64,000 nucleotides of DNA from Nitrospirota bacterium (GTDB taxonomy: Bacteria > Nitrospirota > UBA9217): NCBI GenBank assembly GCA_020052615.1, contig JAGVOT010000100.1:1-64000 (forward strand), read 5' to 3'. Each line of letters begins with the position of its first letter. Positions within the stretch are counted from its first letter, which is position 1. The notes below the pieces were generated by a model. The model worked only from the letters and a program-made list of their open reading frames with translations. It was not told the DNA's origin and ran no database searches. Positions 50,218 to 59,300 of the stretch are shown piece after piece. The translations under genes were made by a program, and so were the position numbers.

Positions 50218-51453
50218 TTATTGCGGGGATGGAGCCAGTTTGCGCTTTACGATCGCGCGAAAGAAGACTGCTCCTGAGATCAGTCCGCCCAGGGCGAAGG
50301 TGAGGGGAGCATGAAGCCAATGGGCGGCGGTCCCGGCGAAAAGACTGCCGAACGGGGTGAGGCCGCCGAAGGACATGGTGTAGAGGCTCATCACCCTGCC
50401 GCGCAGACGGTCTTCGGTGTTCAACTGGACCGTTGTATTGGCCATACCAAAGAAGATGATCATGCAGAAACCGGTCAGGAACAGCAGGAAGGCCGTGACC
50501 CCATACGATCGCTGGACCCCGATGATGATCAGGAAGATCGAGAGCCCCATGCCTCCGCCGAGCAGAAAAGCGGGATTCGGACCAAGGCGGCTCATGACCG
50601 CCAGCGAGACGGAGCCGACCAGCGCGCCGGAACCGAAGGACGACATGAGAAAACCGAACGCCGCGGCATCGAGATGGAGCTCGGTCCTGGTGAAGACCGG
50701 AACCAGGACATTGAAGTTCACGCCGAACACGCTCACCACCGCAACAAGGGAGATCGTGGTCATAAGGATGGGGGTCCCTTTGATATATCCGATGGCCTCG
50801 CCCATGTCCTTCAGCACGTCATAGGACGGAGGCGACCTCCGGACCGGCTCTTGAACGGTCATAGCGAGGAGCCCCGCGATGACGGCAAGGTAGCTCAAAC
50901 CGTTCATGAAAAAGCAAAATGCCGTGCCGGCGGCGGATATCAGGAGACCCGCGACCGCAGGGCCGATGGCGCGTGCCGCGTTAAAGATCGAAGAGTTCAG
51001 CGCTATTGCGTTCATCAGGTCCTCTTTCCCCACCAGTTCTATGAGATAGGACTGTCGCGCCGGCATATCAATGGTATTCACGACACCAAGGAGCGTGGCA
51101 AGGACCGCGAGATGCCAGTACCGGACCGATCCTGTCCAGACCAGGAGGGCGAGGATGAACGCCAGTCCCATAAGGGCGGCCTGGGTCCAGAGGATGATCT
51201 TTCGCTTCGGGAAATAGTCGATGAATGGACCGGTAAAGAACGAAAGGAACAGCATGGGCAGGAACTGGAGGGCTGAGACAACACCGAGCTTGATGGACGA
51301 CTGGGTAAGGTCCAGCACCAGCCATGCCTGGGCAACGGTCTGCATCCAGGTGCCGATAAGCGAAACGAGCTGGCCGGTCCAAAAGAGGCGGAAATTGCGA
51401 TGGCGGAGGGAACGAAAAAGCGCCTCCAGTTCAGAAGTGAGTCCCATGATCAC
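50218..51453 (-). CDS. MFS exporter (DHA3-like)
   Basis: 411 residues, about 12 hydrophobic helices, major facilitator superfamily of the MFS_3 / enterobactin-exporter-like type. It opens LFRSLRHRNFRLFWTGQLVSLIGTWMQTVAQAWLV, the typical signature of this group. The inter-domain loop (QEPVRRSPPSYDVLKDMGEAIGYI) lies near residue 205. The substrate is unknown. A GTG start at 51453 is chosen because an extended -10 (TGCTATACT) lies 6 nt before it, matching the leaderless geometry of other genes; an ATG two codons later is the alternative. Confidence 0.87.
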   Translation of the reverse strand: MIMGLTSELEALFRSLRHRNFRLFWTGQLVSLIGTWMQTVAQAWLVLDLTQSSIKLGVVSALQFLPMLFLSFFTGPFIDYFPKRKIILWTQAALMGLAFILALLVWTGSVRYWHLAVLATLLGVVNTIDMPARQSYLIELVGKEDLMNAIALNSSIFNAARAIGPAVAGLLISAAGTAFCFFMNGLSYLAVIAGLLAMTVQEPVRRSPPSYDVLKDMGEAIGYIKGTPILMTTISLVAVVSVFGVNFNVLVPVFTRTELHLDAAAFGFLMSSFGSGALVGSVSLAVMSRLGPNPAFLLGGGMGLSIFLIIIGVQRSYGVTAFLLFLTGFCMIIFFGMANTTVQLNTEDRLRGRVMSLYTMSFGGLTPFGSLFAGTAAHWLHAPLTFALGGLISGAVFFRAIVKRKLAPSPQ

Positions 51454-51459
51454 AATTAC

Positions 51460-51468
51460 AGTATAGCA
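51460..51468 (-). promoter_or_regulatory. Extended -10 promoter of the MFS gene, predicted leaderless
   Basis: On the minus strand TGC TATACT, then 6 nt (gtaatt), then GTG. No Shine-Dalgarno site and a weak -35. Confidence 0.55.
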
Positions 51469-51611
51469 CGTACCCCGGCCTTCATTGGAGAGTGGTGATC
51501 AAGTCATTGCGGAAGAGAACCGTACAGGGCAATGAAGCTAGGGCAGGCAGTATGAGCGAGATCTAGCGTAAACTCTTCGTCAGGCAGCCGGTGAAAGACG
51601 GATACAGCAGG

Positions 51612-51821
51612 TTACCGTGCACTTCCGTTCTTATGCTCTGTCGTGCGGCAGTCCGCCCTGGCCGTATCTTTTTTTACAGATCTATGACAAGGAACGCAGG
51701 TGATCCCCCTATCATCGACGTTGCTGGGCTGCCATCGAATATCTCCAAACAGGTCTTTTGAGCTTAATCGCCTGCCGCAGATGTTGCAGTGTGATCGTCT
51801 GCTTTTCTGATAGACATTCAT
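51612..51821 (-). CDS. Small CxxC zinc-ribbon-like protein downstream of selB
   Basis: 69 residues. Two CxxC pairs: CNIC at residues 12-15 and CVPC at 42-45, followed by HRSV, with a DLFGDIRWQPSNVDDRGIT linker. This suggests a zinc knuckle. The ATG at 51821 has AGAGGTGA 5 bp upstream, an excellent ribosome site, which argues that the gene is real; the frame's GTG start is less favoured. It begins 23 bp after the selB stop on the same strand and is probably the last gene of the selA-selB unit. Function unknown. Confidence 0.55.
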   Translation of the reverse strand: MNVYQKSRRSHCNICGRRLSSKDLFGDIRWQPSNVDDRGITCVPCHRSVKKDTARADCRTTEHKNGSAR

Positions 51822-51844
51822 ACGGTTCACCTCTTTGACGAAGC

Positions 51845-53746
51845 TTATCCCCGCAGCACCCGCTTGTCGCCAACCCGCTGGGTCAGCTTCTGCGAATCGA
51901 AATATTCGAGAAGAGGAACGGCGAACTTGCGGGAGGTCTTGGCGATATCGCGGAACTCAGCGACGACGATCTCCTTCTTCTCCTGCAGGTGCTTGACCAG
52001 GTCCGTCCTGATCGCATCGAGGAACGCCTTGTCCAGATAGAGCGAATCGTTGATGCGCACCACCCGACCCTCGTCGGCCAGGAGCTTGAGCAGGTCCTTG
52101 GCATCCTTGTCGGAGATCCCGAATAAGGCGGGAAGCTCTTCACGGACCGGAGGCTGGCTCCCGCCTTTCCTGATGGCCTCGACGATCCTGTCCTTGTAGA
52201 GCCCCTGGTCCTTGCCCACGGCAGGCTTGAATCCCGGCAGCTTCAGCTTCGAACCTTCGGTTTCCACCTGTTTTTTTCTGATCAATCCATCCATCGCCAT
52301 GCTCAGTGCCCTGGGATGGAGCCTCGTCTTGAGCAGGCCCTTCACTTCTTCCTTGTCGATGCCGGGCTTGAGCGAGTTCGATTTGTGGAACTCGGCGATC
52401 AGATCAAGGACCTTTTTCTCCAACAGGGCCAGTTGACCGGCGTGGACGTAGAGATTATCAACGCGGACGACGGCCTTCTTCTGGGCGAGGGAGGAAAGGG
52501 CGCTTACGATCTCCTGTTTGTCCGCGGCAAAGGAGCCGATGATGGCCGCTTCCTCCATTCCTGCCAGCGCCTTGCCCGCGATGATGACCGACAGTTTCTC
52601 TTCGAGGCTGCCTTTCACGAGCAACGCGAGGTTCTTGACCGATTCCGCCATCGCGCTCGTCTTATGGCGCCGGGGATGGGGATCCAGGACCATGCCGCCG
52701 CCGAGGGTTTCCATGGGTGAGTAGAAGCGGATGATGAACCGGTCGCCGTGCTGGATGAGGACGGGCTGTTCGAGGCGGAACTGTACAAAGCCGTCGTCGC
52801 CCGGGTTCAGCTCATTCGTACCGACCAGCGCGGCCCTGCCGATGGACTCCTGGGTGTTGTTGTAGAACCGGATGCGGGTCCCGGTCTTGATGCCGCGGGT
52901 GGCCTGCTTCAGCATGCTCAGGGACGCATCGACGTTCCTGGTCGTCATGAAGAACCCCTTGGTCACGATGGTGTCGCCGCGCGAGATCTGGTCCTTTTCG
53001 ATGCCCTGGAGGTTCACCGCGGTCCGCTGGCCCGCCACGGCGCGTTGGGCGGCCTGGTTGTGCGATTGGATGCCGCGGACCTTCGTTGTGGTCCCTTTCG
53101 GCAGGATGTCCACTTCCTGGTCCTGGCTTATGGTCCCGGACAGAAGGGTGCCGGTGATGACCGTGCCGAAGCCTTTCATGGTGAAGACCCGGTCAATGGG
53201 CAGCCGCAGGATGCCGTTGGGCGACTTGGGCTCGACCTCCTTGGCCAGCTTGTCCAGTTCCTGTTTGAGCGTTTCGAGGTTCTCGCCGGTCTTTGCCGAA
53301 ACCGGGACGATGGGGGCCTTTTCGAGGAACGTGCCTTTTACGTACTCCCGCACCTCTTCCTGGACCAGAGCCAGCCAGTCCTTTTCTGCCGCGTCGGATT
53401 TGGTGAGCGCGATGAGGCCTTTTTTGACATGGAGCAGGTCGCAGATGGCAAGGTGCTCGCGGGTCTGGGGCATGATGCCCTCGTCGGCGGCGATCACGAG
53501 CATGACGATGTCAATGCCGCCCACGCCGGCCAGCATGTTCTTGATGAGTCCTTCATGGCCGGGCACGTCCACGATGCCGAGGCGGTTTCCCGAGGGAAGG
53601 TCAAGAGACGCGAAGCCCAGGTCGAGCGTGATGCCTCGCTCCTTCTCTTCCTTGAGCCGGTCAGGGTCGGTCCCGGTAAGGGCCTTGACGAGGGTGGACT
53701 TGCCGTGGTCGATGTGACCAGCTGTGCCGAGGATGGTGTATTTCAT
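51845..53746 (-). CDS. selB: Selenocysteine-specific elongation factor SelB
   Basis: 633 residues. The EF-Tu-like GTPase brings Sec-tRNA to UGA codons with a SECIS hairpin. G1 is GHIDHGKST, the switch region RGITLDLGFA, G3 DVPGHE, G4 TKSD. Domains II and III follow, and the C-terminal third is made of winged helices (FRDIAKTSRKFAVPLLEYFDSQKLTQRVGDKRVLRG), which bind the mRNA hairpin. The ATG at 53746 is preferred; no Shine-Dalgarno site is visible. It lies 91 bp after selA, across a repeat element. Confidence 0.95.
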   Translation of the reverse strand: MKYTILGTAGHIDHGKSTLVKALTGTDPDRLKEEKERGITLDLGFASLDLPSGNRLGIVDVPGHEGLIKNMLAGVGGIDIVMLVIAADEGIMPQTREHLAICDLLHVKKGLIALTKSDAAEKDWLALVQEEVREYVKGTFLEKAPIVPVSAKTGENLETLKQELDKLAKEVEPKSPNGILRLPIDRVFTMKGFGTVITGTLLSGTISQDQEVDILPKGTTTKVRGIQSHNQAAQRAVAGQRTAVNLQGIEKDQISRGDTIVTKGFFMTTRNVDASLSMLKQATRGIKTGTRIRFYNNTQESIGRAALVGTNELNPGDDGFVQFRLEQPVLIQHGDRFIIRFYSPMETLGGGMVLDPHPRRHKTSAMAESVKNLALLVKGSLEEKLSVIIAGKALAGMEEAAIIGSFAADKQEIVSALSSLAQKKAVVRVDNLYVHAGQLALLEKKVLDLIAEFHKSNSLKPGIDKEEVKGLLKTRLHPRALSMAMDGLIRKKQVETEGSKLKLPGFKPAVGKDQGLYKDRIVEAIRKGGSQPPVREELPALFGISDKDAKDLLKLLADEGRVVRINDSLYLDKAFLDAIRTDLVKHLQEKKEIVVAEFRDIAKTSRKFAVPLLEYFDSQKLTQRVGDKRVLRG

Positions 53747-53760
53747 GGTCAAAACAATTC

Positions 53761-53834
53761 AGCCACGGAGGCACGGAGACACGGAGAACGACTTACAATA
53801 ATGGGTCCTCTGTGACCTCTGTGTCTCTGTGGCT
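53761..53834. repeat. cacggaga-type inverted repeat between selA and selB
   Basis: Left arm 53761-53786 (agccacggaggcacggagac, acggag) and right arm 53807-53834 (cctctgtgacctctgtgtct, ctgtggct) are near reverse complements with G-U pairs, built from 8-bp cacggaga units. Confidence 0.8.
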
Positions 53835-53837
53835 GCC

Positions 53838-55241
53838 TTATGAGTTGGTTATATTTCTTAACGCTTCAACGATCTTGCTTATCTCCCCATCGTTCAGCGT
53901 CCGGGGATCGAAGAGGACCATGCCTTCCTTGATGCGGGTGATAATGGCAGGCCTGCCGAGCCTGAGCTTGGATTCGATCTGGTTCGCGCTCAGGGACTTG
54001 TGGCTGATGGCGACCACTTTGGTAGGGAGTTTGCCCGTCGGAAGCGCGCCGCCGCCGGTCTGGGAGAGATCGTCCTGGATAGCGATGGTGATCTTGCTGT
54101 CGCCCAGGGCCTTGATGCCTGCTGCGAGGAGGTCCGCCTTGCGCCCGATCTCCGACAGGGGCTGGGTCAGCATCCAGAGTGTCGGGATGGCGCGTATCGC
54201 TTTTTCCTCGTCGAGGTACTGGTTGAGCGTTGCTTCAAGCGCCGCCAGGGTCATCTTGTCGATCCGCAAGGCCCGGGCAAGGGGATTCGAACGGATGGCG
54301 TCGAGGTATTGCTTCTTGCCGATGATCATCCCTGCCTGAGGACCGCCCAGGAGCTTGTCTCCGCTGAAGGTGAGGATATCAACGCCGGCGTCCATGGCCT
54401 GTTTCACCGTGGGCTCGTCACCGACGCCGTAGGAAGCGAGATCAAGGAAGCTGCCGCTTCCCAGGTCCCACATCACCGGGACCTTGTGCTTCTTGCCGAG
54501 CGCGGCAAGCTCGGCAGGGGAGACCTCTTTCGTGAATCCAACGATCTTGTAATTGCTCGTATGGACCTTGAGAAGGAGGCCGGTGTTCTCGTTGATGGCC
54601 TTCTGGTAGTCCTTGAGGTGGGTCTTGTTCGTGGCGCCGACCTCGCGCAGGACGGCCCCGCTCCGCTCCATGACCTCGGGCACGCGGAAAGATCCCCCGA
54701 TCTCCACCAGTTCGCCGCGGGAGACGATGACCTCCTTGCCCCGGGCAAGGGTATTCAGGCAGAGCAGCACGGCTGCGGCATTGTTGTTCACCGCCGTGGC
54801 CGCTTCGGCGCCCGTGAGGCGGTTCAGGATCCCTTCGATATGAGTGTAGCGCTTCCCGCGTTCGCCGGCCTGGATGTCATATTCGAGGTTCGAGTAGCTG
54901 CGGTTCACCTCGATGATGCGCTCGATGGCCGCTTCGGAAAGGATCGACCGTCCCAGGTTCGTATGCACCACCACTCCCGTGGCATTGATGAGGGGACGGA
55001 GGCTTGGCTCGGAAAGTTCGTTGAGGATGGCTTCGGCGCCGTTCAGAACAGCGGCTGCGGAAAGGTCGATATCGGGCGAACCTTTTCCAGACCGGTCGAT
55101 GACGGCCTTGCGCTTTCGGTCAAGGGCAAGCCTGATGGCATCGAGGACCAGGATGCGGGGATGCGTTCCCAGCCAGGCCTTGACCCGGTCATCTTTCAGC
55201 ACTTCATCAACGGACGGCAACTGCCGCAAGAGCTCTTGCAT
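53838..55241 (-). CDS. selA: L-seryl-tRNA(Sec) selenium transferase SelA
   Basis: 467 residues, PLP enzyme that converts seryl- to selenocysteinyl-tRNA(Sec). It has an N-terminal helical domain (LLRQLPSVDEVLKDDRV), then GVVVHTNLGRS, NNNAAAVLL, SRGELVEIGGSFRVPEVM and the PLP lysine in FSGDKLLGGPQAG (about 294). The start at MQELLRQ (55241) lies 7 nt from a -10 hexamer, predicting a leaderless message. selA-selB together show that the organism makes selenoproteins, though no selenoprotein or tRNA(Sec) gene was seen in this window. Confidence 0.95.
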   Translation of the reverse strand: MQELLRQLPSVDEVLKDDRVKAWLGTHPRILVLDAIRLALDRKRKAVIDRSGKGSPDIDLSAAAVLNGAEAILNELSEPSLRPLINATGVVVHTNLGRSILSEAAIERIIEVNRSYSNLEYDIQAGERGKRYTHIEGILNRLTGAEAATAVNNNAAAVLLCLNTLARGKEVIVSRGELVEIGGSFRVPEVMERSGAVLREVGATNKTHLKDYQKAINENTGLLLKVHTSNYKIVGFTKEVSPAELAALGKKHKVPVMWDLGSGSFLDLASYGVGDEPTVKQAMDAGVDILTFSGDKLLGGPQAGMIIGKKQYLDAIRSNPLARALRIDKMTLAALEATLNQYLDEEKAIRAIPTLWMLTQPLSEIGRKADLLAAGIKALGDSKITIAIQDDLSQTGGGALPTGKLPTKVVAISHKSLSANQIESKLRLGRPAIITRIKEGMVLFDPRTLNDGEISKIVEALRNITNS

Positions 55242-55248
55242 ATTTGAT

Positions 55249-55277
55249 AAGATAACATAGATACTATTGAATATCAA
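55249..55277 (-). promoter_or_regulatory. Sigma-70 promoter of selA, predicted leaderless
   Basis: On the minus strand TTGATA (55277-55272), 17-bp spacer, TATCTT (55254-55249), then 7 nt to the ATG. No Shine-Dalgarno site. Confidence 0.7.
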
Positions 55278-55361
55278 CAGCTTGATTGCATCGGAGGCGG
55301 TACACGCAGGCCTTTCTACCCCTTGACAGGGAGGGAGGGATGTGTCACCTTACCCATAACC

Positions 55362-56381
55362 ATGAAGCGCAGAGACTTTATAAAGAGCATCACTCTTGCC
55401 GGCGCATCGGCAGCAGTATCACCGCTCCTGAGTGACCTGTTCATCCCTTTTGCCGAGGCCGCGGACATCCCCAAGTTCAGCTTCGCCCACATAACGGACC
55501 TGCATCTCGATGTGAAGGGGACCAGCACGTGGCAGCACCGGGAGAAGAGCGTCCCGCTGTTCATCGATGCTCTGAGGCAGATCGGGAGGCTGCCGAAGCT
55601 GAAGTTCGTCGTCTTCGGCGGCGATCAGATCCATGCGGGGCCGCACGACCGGGACTCGCTCTATGTCTTTCAGGAATGGACGAAGCACCTGGACCTGCCG
55701 TATTATATCCTGCTCGGGAACACCGAGGTTTCTCCGATAGCCGGAGTATCGAAGATGACCAGGGAAGGCTACCTCTCGACATGGAGGGGAAGGGGTATCG
55801 CGCCCGGCAGGTCCTCGTGGTCTGTTGAACCGGAGAAGGGCGTCAGGATCGTCGGGTTCGACGTGACGGTTGACGGGAAACCTTACGGCGAGGCAAGCAC
55901 CGCGTCGCTCAAGTGGCTCGCGAACGAGCTCGAAGCAAGCAGGAAGATGCGCCTAGTCATCATCGCGACCCACCAGCTGCTGCTGCCGACGACCCGAGGG
56001 GATTCTGATCCCGAAGGGGCCCTCTGGATGGTGAGGAACCACGCTGCGGTGAGGGTGCTCCTTGAACAGCATCCCAATATCCGTCTGGTCATATCGGGCC
56101 ACCATCACGCCTCGAAGGTCGAGACCGTGAACGGCATCACCTACGTCGCCGATCCGGCGATCGTCACCTATCCCTGCGCCTTCCGGGTATTCACCGTGAG
56201 CCGTGAAGGCATTCATCTCAGGAACATCGGACTCGACGAAGAGAACATCGTGAATAAGGCACGCGAACTGCTCCTGGCAGATCCCTACGCCCGCCTCCAT
56301 GACCCCGAAAATCCTCAGAACATTCTCACCTACAGCCTGGGACTGACCGAGCAGGACCGGGAGATGACGATACCGCTTTGA
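55362..56381 (+). CDS. Tat-exported metallophosphoesterase
   Basis: 339 residues. Twin-arginine signal MKRRDFIKSITLAGASAA, cleavage near FAEAA. Calcineurin-like motifs: ITDLHLD (Asp, His), FGGDQIH, ILLGNTEV at the usual GNH[DE] site, IATHQ and SGHHHAS. The His of GNH is Thr, so the catalytic site is altered. It is predicted periplasmic with two metal ions; the substrate is unknown. The start at MKRRDF is set by the Tat motif; no good Shine-Dalgarno site is seen. Confidence 0.87.
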   Translation: MKRRDFIKSITLAGASAAVSPLLSDLFIPFAEAADIPKFSFAHITDLHLDVKGTSTWQHREKSVPLFIDALRQIGRLPKLKFVVFGGDQIHAGPHDRDSLYVFQEWTKHLDLPYYILLGNTEVSPIAGVSKMTREGYLSTWRGRGIAPGRSSWSVEPEKGVRIVGFDVTVDGKPYGEASTASLKWLANELEASRKMRLVIIATHQLLLPTTRGDSDPEGALWMVRNHAAVRVLLEQHPNIRLVISGHHHASKVETVNGITYVADPAIVTYPCAFRVFTVSREGIHLRNIGLDEENIVNKARELLLADPYARLHDPENPQNILTYSLGLTEQDREMTIPL

Positions 56382-56477
56382 GAATCTGACGCGGTGACAC
56401 GGTGACCCGGGGACGCGGAGATAAGGAGTCAATGAGAAAAATAAATTAGACAGAAAAGGATTAGTTCGCTTACCTTC

Positions 56478-58703
56478 CTATCTTCTTCCCCTCCTGCCAT
56501 CCTTGCCTCTCGGTGTACTCTGCGGCTCTGTGACAGCTTTGGTCTGTTTTTCGGCGGATCTCTCGTCGATCAATGAAAAATCGATCTTCTTCCGCTCCTT
56601 GTCCACGCGGTCCACGCGGACGCGGACATGATCGCCGATGCGGAAGACACGCTTTGTGCGCTCTCCGCGGAGGCAGTGGCGGTTTTCGATGTAGTGGTAG
56701 TAGTCGTCGCCGAGGGACGATATGTGCACGAGGCCCTCAACGAAGAGGTCCCGGAGCTGGACGAAGAAGCCGAACTGGGCGACGCCGGTAATGATCCCGT
56801 CGTAGATCTCGCCCAGCTTGTCCTCCATGAAGCGGACCTTCAGCATGGCGACAACGTCCCGCTCCGCCTCCATGGCCGTTCGCTCCCGCTGGGAGCAGTG
56901 GACGGCCTCGGCAGGCAGCCTCTCGGCCAGTTCCTCGCGCGATTCCTCACTGCTGTATTTTCCCTTGATGACGCCCTTCAGGATGCGGTGGACGATGAGG
57001 TCGGGATAGCGCCGGATCGGTGAGGTGAAGTGGGTATAGGTCTCGGCTGCGAGGCCGAAATGTCCGATATTTTCCTCGGAGTACCGTGCCTGCTTCATGG
57101 TGCGCAGGACCACGGTATTCACCAGGCCTTCCTCGGGCGTGCCCTTTACCTGGGCAATGGCCTTCTGGATACTGCGGGGACGCACCTTTCCCGATATCGG
57201 TATCGTGACCCCGATGGTCGCCAGGAACTCAACCAGGTCCGCCAGCTTTTCCTCGGCGGGCTCCTCGTGAACGCGGTAGATGAGAGGGACTTCCATCGCC
57301 TCGAGGTGGCCTGCCACGGTCTCGTTGGCCGCGAGCATGAACTCCTCGATGAGCTGGTGGGCCATGTTGCGTTCGGCCCGAATGATGTCGGTCATCTGCC
57401 CCTGGAGGTTCAGAATGATCTCCGGTTCGGGGAGGTCGAAGTCAATGCTTCCGCGCTTCGATCGTTTCCTGCGCAGGACATCCATGAGTTCGGCCATGAG
57501 CTCGAACCGGGGGAGGAGGGATTCGTAGCGTTTCTGCACCTGCTCGTCACGGTCCGCGAGGATCTGGCGCACGGCCGTATAAGTCATGCGTTCGTTGCTG
57601 TTGATGATGCTCTCGTAGATGTCGTGTCGGATGATGCTCCCGTTCTCGTCGATGTCCATCTCGGCGGTCAGGGTAAGCCGGTCCACCTGAGGATTCAGGC
57701 TGCAGATGCCGTTCGAGAGCTGTTCCGGAAGCATGGGGATGGCGCGGTCGGGCAGGTATACGCTGGTCCCGCGCTCATAGGCCTCCTGGTCGAGGAACGA
57801 TCCTGCGGTCACGTATTGGGCGACGTCTGCGATATGGACCCAGAGGCGCCAGCCGCTCCGGATCTTCTCGATGGAGATGGCGTCGTCGAAGTCACGGGCC
57901 TTTTCGCCGTCGATCGTGACTGTCGGAAGGTCCCGCAGGTCGCGACGACCTTTGCGAAGGGCAGGGGTCACCTCCTGGGGGATCGCAGCCGCCTCGGACA
58001 GCGTCGCCCGGGTGAACGCGACCGGGAGCTCGTGCTCCTCAATGATGAGCTCGGAGTCGATCCCCGGGTCTCCCGGTTTCCCGATGACCCGGACGATCTT
58101 GCCTTCTGCAGGCCTGCCCTGCAGGGGGTAGGTGATGATCTCGGCGGACACCAGGTCGCCTGGCCTTGCCGCTCCGGCGTTCTCTGCGCTGACCACAAGG
58201 TTCTGGGTGATCCGCTGGTTCGTGGGCGCCACGAACCCGAGGCCGCTGCGCTGGGTCCCGCTCGATTCATAGGTCCCGACGATCCTGGTACGCGCGCGCT
58301 CCAGGATGCGGATGATGACGCCTTCCCGCTTGCCCGCCGCTTTCTTTTTGCCTGCCGCCGGAGACACCCGAACGACCACCTTGTCTCCGTCCATGGCATC
58401 GAGACGGCCGGCCGCGGCCACATAGACGTCCGCTTTTCCCTTGGTATCGGGGATGACGAATCCGAAGCCCGAGGGATGTGCCTGGAACCTGCCCGGCTCA
58501 AGGTCCATCTTTTCGGCCAGGCCGTACCGGTTGCCGCGGGTCTTGACGATCTGTCCTTCGCGGACGAGTTCAGCCAGGACATGCTTCAGGTCATGCCGGT
58601 CCTCGGCCTTGAGCTTGAACTGGCGCATGATCTCGCGCACCAGGAGGGGCCTGCCCGCGCGGGTCTTGAAGAACGTGATGAAGTCTTTTTTTGTTGGTTT
58701 CAT
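56478..58703 (-). CDS. rnr: Ribonuclease R
   Basis: 741 residues, 3'-5' exoribonuclease. It has an N-terminal helix-turn-helix region (FKTRAGRPLLVREIMRQFKLK), cold-shock domains (GRFQAHPSGFGFVIPDTKGKADVYV), the RNB catalytic domain with EKARDFDDAISIEK, and a C-terminal S1 domain (LGEIYDGIITGVAQFGFFVQLRDLFVEGLVHISSL). The basic tail ends GKDGRRGRR. A -10 hexamer (TATACT) lies 7 nt before the ATG. Confidence 0.95.
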   Translation of the reverse strand: MKPTKKDFITFFKTRAGRPLLVREIMRQFKLKAEDRHDLKHVLAELVREGQIVKTRGNRYGLAEKMDLEPGRFQAHPSGFGFVIPDTKGKADVYVAAAGRLDAMDGDKVVVRVSPAAGKKKAAGKREGVIIRILERARTRIVGTYESSGTQRSGLGFVAPTNQRITQNLVVSAENAGAARPGDLVSAEIITYPLQGRPAEGKIVRVIGKPGDPGIDSELIIEEHELPVAFTRATLSEAAAIPQEVTPALRKGRRDLRDLPTVTIDGEKARDFDDAISIEKIRSGWRLWVHIADVAQYVTAGSFLDQEAYERGTSVYLPDRAIPMLPEQLSNGICSLNPQVDRLTLTAEMDIDENGSIIRHDIYESIINSNERMTYTAVRQILADRDEQVQKRYESLLPRFELMAELMDVLRRKRSKRGSIDFDLPEPEIILNLQGQMTDIIRAERNMAHQLIEEFMLAANETVAGHLEAMEVPLIYRVHEEPAEEKLADLVEFLATIGVTIPISGKVRPRSIQKAIAQVKGTPEEGLVNTVVLRTMKQARYSEENIGHFGLAAETYTHFTSPIRRYPDLIVHRILKGVIKGKYSSEESREELAERLPAEAVHCSQRERTAMEAERDVVAMLKVRFMEDKLGEIYDGIITGVAQFGFFVQLRDLFVEGLVHISSLGDDYYHYIENRHCLRGERTKRVFRIGDHVRVRVDRVDKERKKIDFSLIDERSAEKQTKAVTEPQSTPRGKDGRRGRR

Positions 58704-58710
58704 GGAGTTA

Positions 58711-58716
58711 AGTATA
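58711..58716 (-). promoter_or_regulatory. -10 hexamer of rnr, predicted leaderless
   Basis: TATACT on the minus strand, then 7 nt (taactcc) to the ATG. No Shine-Dalgarno site; the -35 is not convincing, so support is weaker than for glnE or selA. Confidence 0.45.
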
Positions 58717-58740
58717 CCTTAAAGTTCAGGGGTGATGAGA

Positions 58741-58795
58741 GGCGGAAACACGAATGTCACGAATGGGACGAATGACACGAATGAATGCGATAAAG
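58741..58795. repeat. acgaatg short-period repeat
   Basis: Tandem cacgaatg/gacgaatg units (about 58749-58783) between rnr and the thioesterase gene; no inverted arm is recognised. Confidence 0.55.
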
Positions 58796-58842
58796 AAGCG
58801 CCAGGTGAAGATTTCCTCCGTGGTGAGATTTGAGTTCTAAGA

Positions 58843-59238
58843 TTAGATCCTCAGCAGTTTTCCTTTTGCCTCCGCTACGACGATCAATCCTTTTTCAACT
58901 GCCGCCTCGGCCTCTATCAGCCGGTGGGCCTCTTTGACGATCCTGCCGGTCACGACAAGCTCTTCTCCCGGGGAGACGGGGGACTTGAACTTTACGGCGA
59001 TCTCGGCGCTGACCGCGGGCTCGCCAAGATGGGCTGCGAGCTTGACCATGGCCTCGTCAAGAAGCGTTGCGATGATGCCTCCATGGACGATGCCTTCCCA
59101 TCCTTCGTGCTCAGTCCGGGGGGTGAACCGTCCGGTGATAGTCCTGGTTGAGTGATCAACAGTGAATTGGACCTTGAGCCCGGAGGGATTGTCCTTGCCG
59201 CAGACATAACAGCGCTGGTTGTCCTTGAGTTCCTTCAT
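58843..59238 (-). CDS. Hotdog-fold thioesterase (PaaI-like)
   Basis: 131 residues. The N-terminus CYVCGKDNPSGL is a CxxC-containing start. The hotdog core has WEGIVHGGIIATLLDEAM, the HGG motif of PaaI-type thioesterases, and VKFKSPVSPGEELVVTGRI. It probably hydrolyses an acyl-CoA; the substrate is unknown. Start at MKELKDNQRC (59238). It is divergent from glnE with about 62 bp between starts. Confidence 0.88.
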   Translation of the reverse strand: MKELKDNQRCYVCGKDNPSGLKVQFTVDHSTRTITGRFTPRTEHEGWEGIVHGGIIATLLDEAMVKLAAHLGEPAVSAEIAVKFKSPVSPGEELVVTGRIVKEAHRLIEAEAAVEKGLIVVAEAKGKLLRI

Positions 59239-59264
59239 GCGGAAAACGGCCAAAAGTCTTTCGC

Positions 59265-59293
59265 TTGTGTATCCAAGTGGTTGTCAGTATAAT
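59265..59293 (+). promoter_or_regulatory. Sigma-70 promoter of glnE, predicted leaderless
   Basis: TTGTGT (59265-59270), 17-bp spacer, perfect TATAAT (59288-59293), then 7 nt to the GTG at 59301. No Shine-Dalgarno site. Confidence 0.75.
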
Positions 59294-59300
59294 ACAAAAC

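Noticed and set aside
51454-51611. Possible tRNA(Sec) (selC) near selAB
   Set aside because: No long acceptor or extra arm, no TCA anticodon loop and no GGTTCGA-type T-loop were found in the gap.
52748-53815. Long + strand open frame opposite selB
   Set aside because: selB on the minus strand carries all GTPase motifs. The opposite frame is a high-GC shadow.
54262-54292. GGGATTCGAACGG, which looks like a tRNA T-arm on the minus strand
   Set aside because: It lies inside selA in the frame encoding RSNPLARALR. No acceptor or anticodon stem could be found around it.
57030-58775. 581-codon open frame on the + strand opposite rnr
   Set aside because: RNase R on the minus strand has RNB and S1 motifs. 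The + frame is a GC-driven shadow without recognisable domains.
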